Part shown: positions 6,083 to 6,277 of the stretch, one piece after another
Layout: every line of letters starts with the position of its first letter
Numbering within the stretch: position 1 is the stretch's first letter
Assembly: GCA_910588615.1 (NCBI GenBank)
Contig: CAJUOI010000047.1
Location: forward strand, 1 to 6,277
Origin: an uncultured Christensenellaceae bacterium
Lineage (GTDB): Bacteria; Bacillota; Clostridia; Christensenellales; Borkfalkiaceae
Direction of reading: 5' to 3'
DNA: 6,277 nucleotides
The notes under the pieces: generated by a model
What the model was told of the DNA's origin: nothing
Database searches by the model: none
Seen by the model: only the letters and a program-made list of their open reading frames with translations
Made by a program: the position numbers and the translations under genes

Positions 6083-6205
6083 GATGCGGCGGATCGTGCG
6101 CAGAGAGCCCCCTTGATCATGGGACAGCCAAGAATTGAACCCTCGTTATTCAGAGCGGAACGGAGTGAAACGAAGAATTCTTTTTTTCTTACGGAAAGAG
6201 AGTGT
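6083..6205. other. Non-coding stretch, candidate dispersed element
   Basis: No gene with a start codon and ribosome binding site is visible on either strand. On the - strand a frame stays open through the region (it would read ...SILGCPMIKGALCA...) but has no credible start. I have an impression, not checkable here, that this phrase recurs among short hypothetical ORFs of uncultured Clostridia, which would fit a multi-copy nucleotide element. The - strand also contains CGAGG-GTTCAAT-TCTTG, which folds like a tRNA T-arm, but no D-arm, anticodon arm or matching acceptor strand precedes it. Confidence 0.35.
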
Positions 6206-6247
6206 AAAAAACGGCGGCGCAGGTTACCGTAATTCCCACAGGGAATT
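6206..6247 (+). repeat. Composite repeat, copy C (diverged)
   Basis: An A6-CG start and a CG-rich segment (6206-6220) are followed by GTTACCGTAATTCCCACAGGGAATT. The end forms a 7-bp stem AATTCCC/GGGAATT around ACA (6231-6247). It matches copy B's - strand over GTAATTCCCAYAGGGA and has the same order of parts, with small length differences in the CG-rich segment. Its orientation is the same as copy A. About 22 bases downstream the window ends in TTTAGGCA, a string also found next to copy B on its - strand (3974-3967), which may hint at a longer unit. Confidence 0.65.
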
Positions 6248-6277
6248 TAATAAAACGCAAATAAAAAGGTTTAGGCA

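Noticed and set aside
6110..6180. A tRNA gene on the - strand suggested by the GGGTTCAATTC motif
   Set aside because: Only the T-arm-like part is present. The D-arm, anticodon arm and a matching 5' acceptor strand are missing, and no CCA follows.
2532..6247. A CRISPR array or integron attC sites formed by the three repeat copies
   Set aside because: Copies are inverted, unevenly spaced by more than a kilobase and separated by full genes. There is no integrase, cas gene or regular spacer pattern.

Overview
The window reads as chromosomal DNA from an uncultured, probably gut-associated, member of the Clostridia (Bacillota). This is inferred from AGGAG-type ribosome binding sites, sigma-A-like promoters with extended -10 elements, a Bacillota-style lipoprotein signal, a cofactor-independent phosphoglycerate mutase and many hairpin-plus-U-run terminators. 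No genus can be fixed from the sequence alone.

Layout. Bases 1-135 hold the 3' end of an open frame that enters from outside the window, with a faint papain-like (C1A) flavour. A strong extended -10 promoter at 138-166 then drives a monocistronic gene (196-2523, +) for a surface lipoprotein of glycoside hydrolase family 51, an alpha-L-arabinofuranosidase with a carbohydrate-binding-like insert. It converges on an AT-rich gene (2686-3768, -) for a multi-pass membrane acyltransferase of the acyltransferase-3 family. A strong bidirectional hairpin terminator at 2615-2648 separates them. Next, read leftward, is gpmI (4067-5617, -), with its own promoter and terminator. Divergent from it is a small two-helix membrane protein (5820-6050, +) whose promoter spacer contains nine consecutive G, followed by a strong terminator. 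The last 195 bases have no convincing gene and look like repeated non-coding DNA.

How the genes relate. These are four independent transcription units, not an operon. Arabinofuranosidase acts outside the membrane on plant arabinan or arabinoxylan side chains. GpmI is core glycolysis. The acyltransferase probably modifies an envelope glycan. The small membrane protein is of unknown function.

The most striking structure is not a gene. Two 39-base copies of a composite repeat (a CG-rich 17-mer, a 10-base variable spacer, and a TTCCCATAGGGA palindrome) lie in inverted orientation at 2532-2570 and 3977-4015. They exactly bracket the AT-rich acyltransferase block. A third, diverged copy lies at 6206-6247. 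This suggests a dispersed repeat family and an acquired or mobilised gene island between two of its members. A homopolymeric G9 tract between the -35 and -10 boxes of the small-protein promoter is a good candidate for a phase-variable switch.
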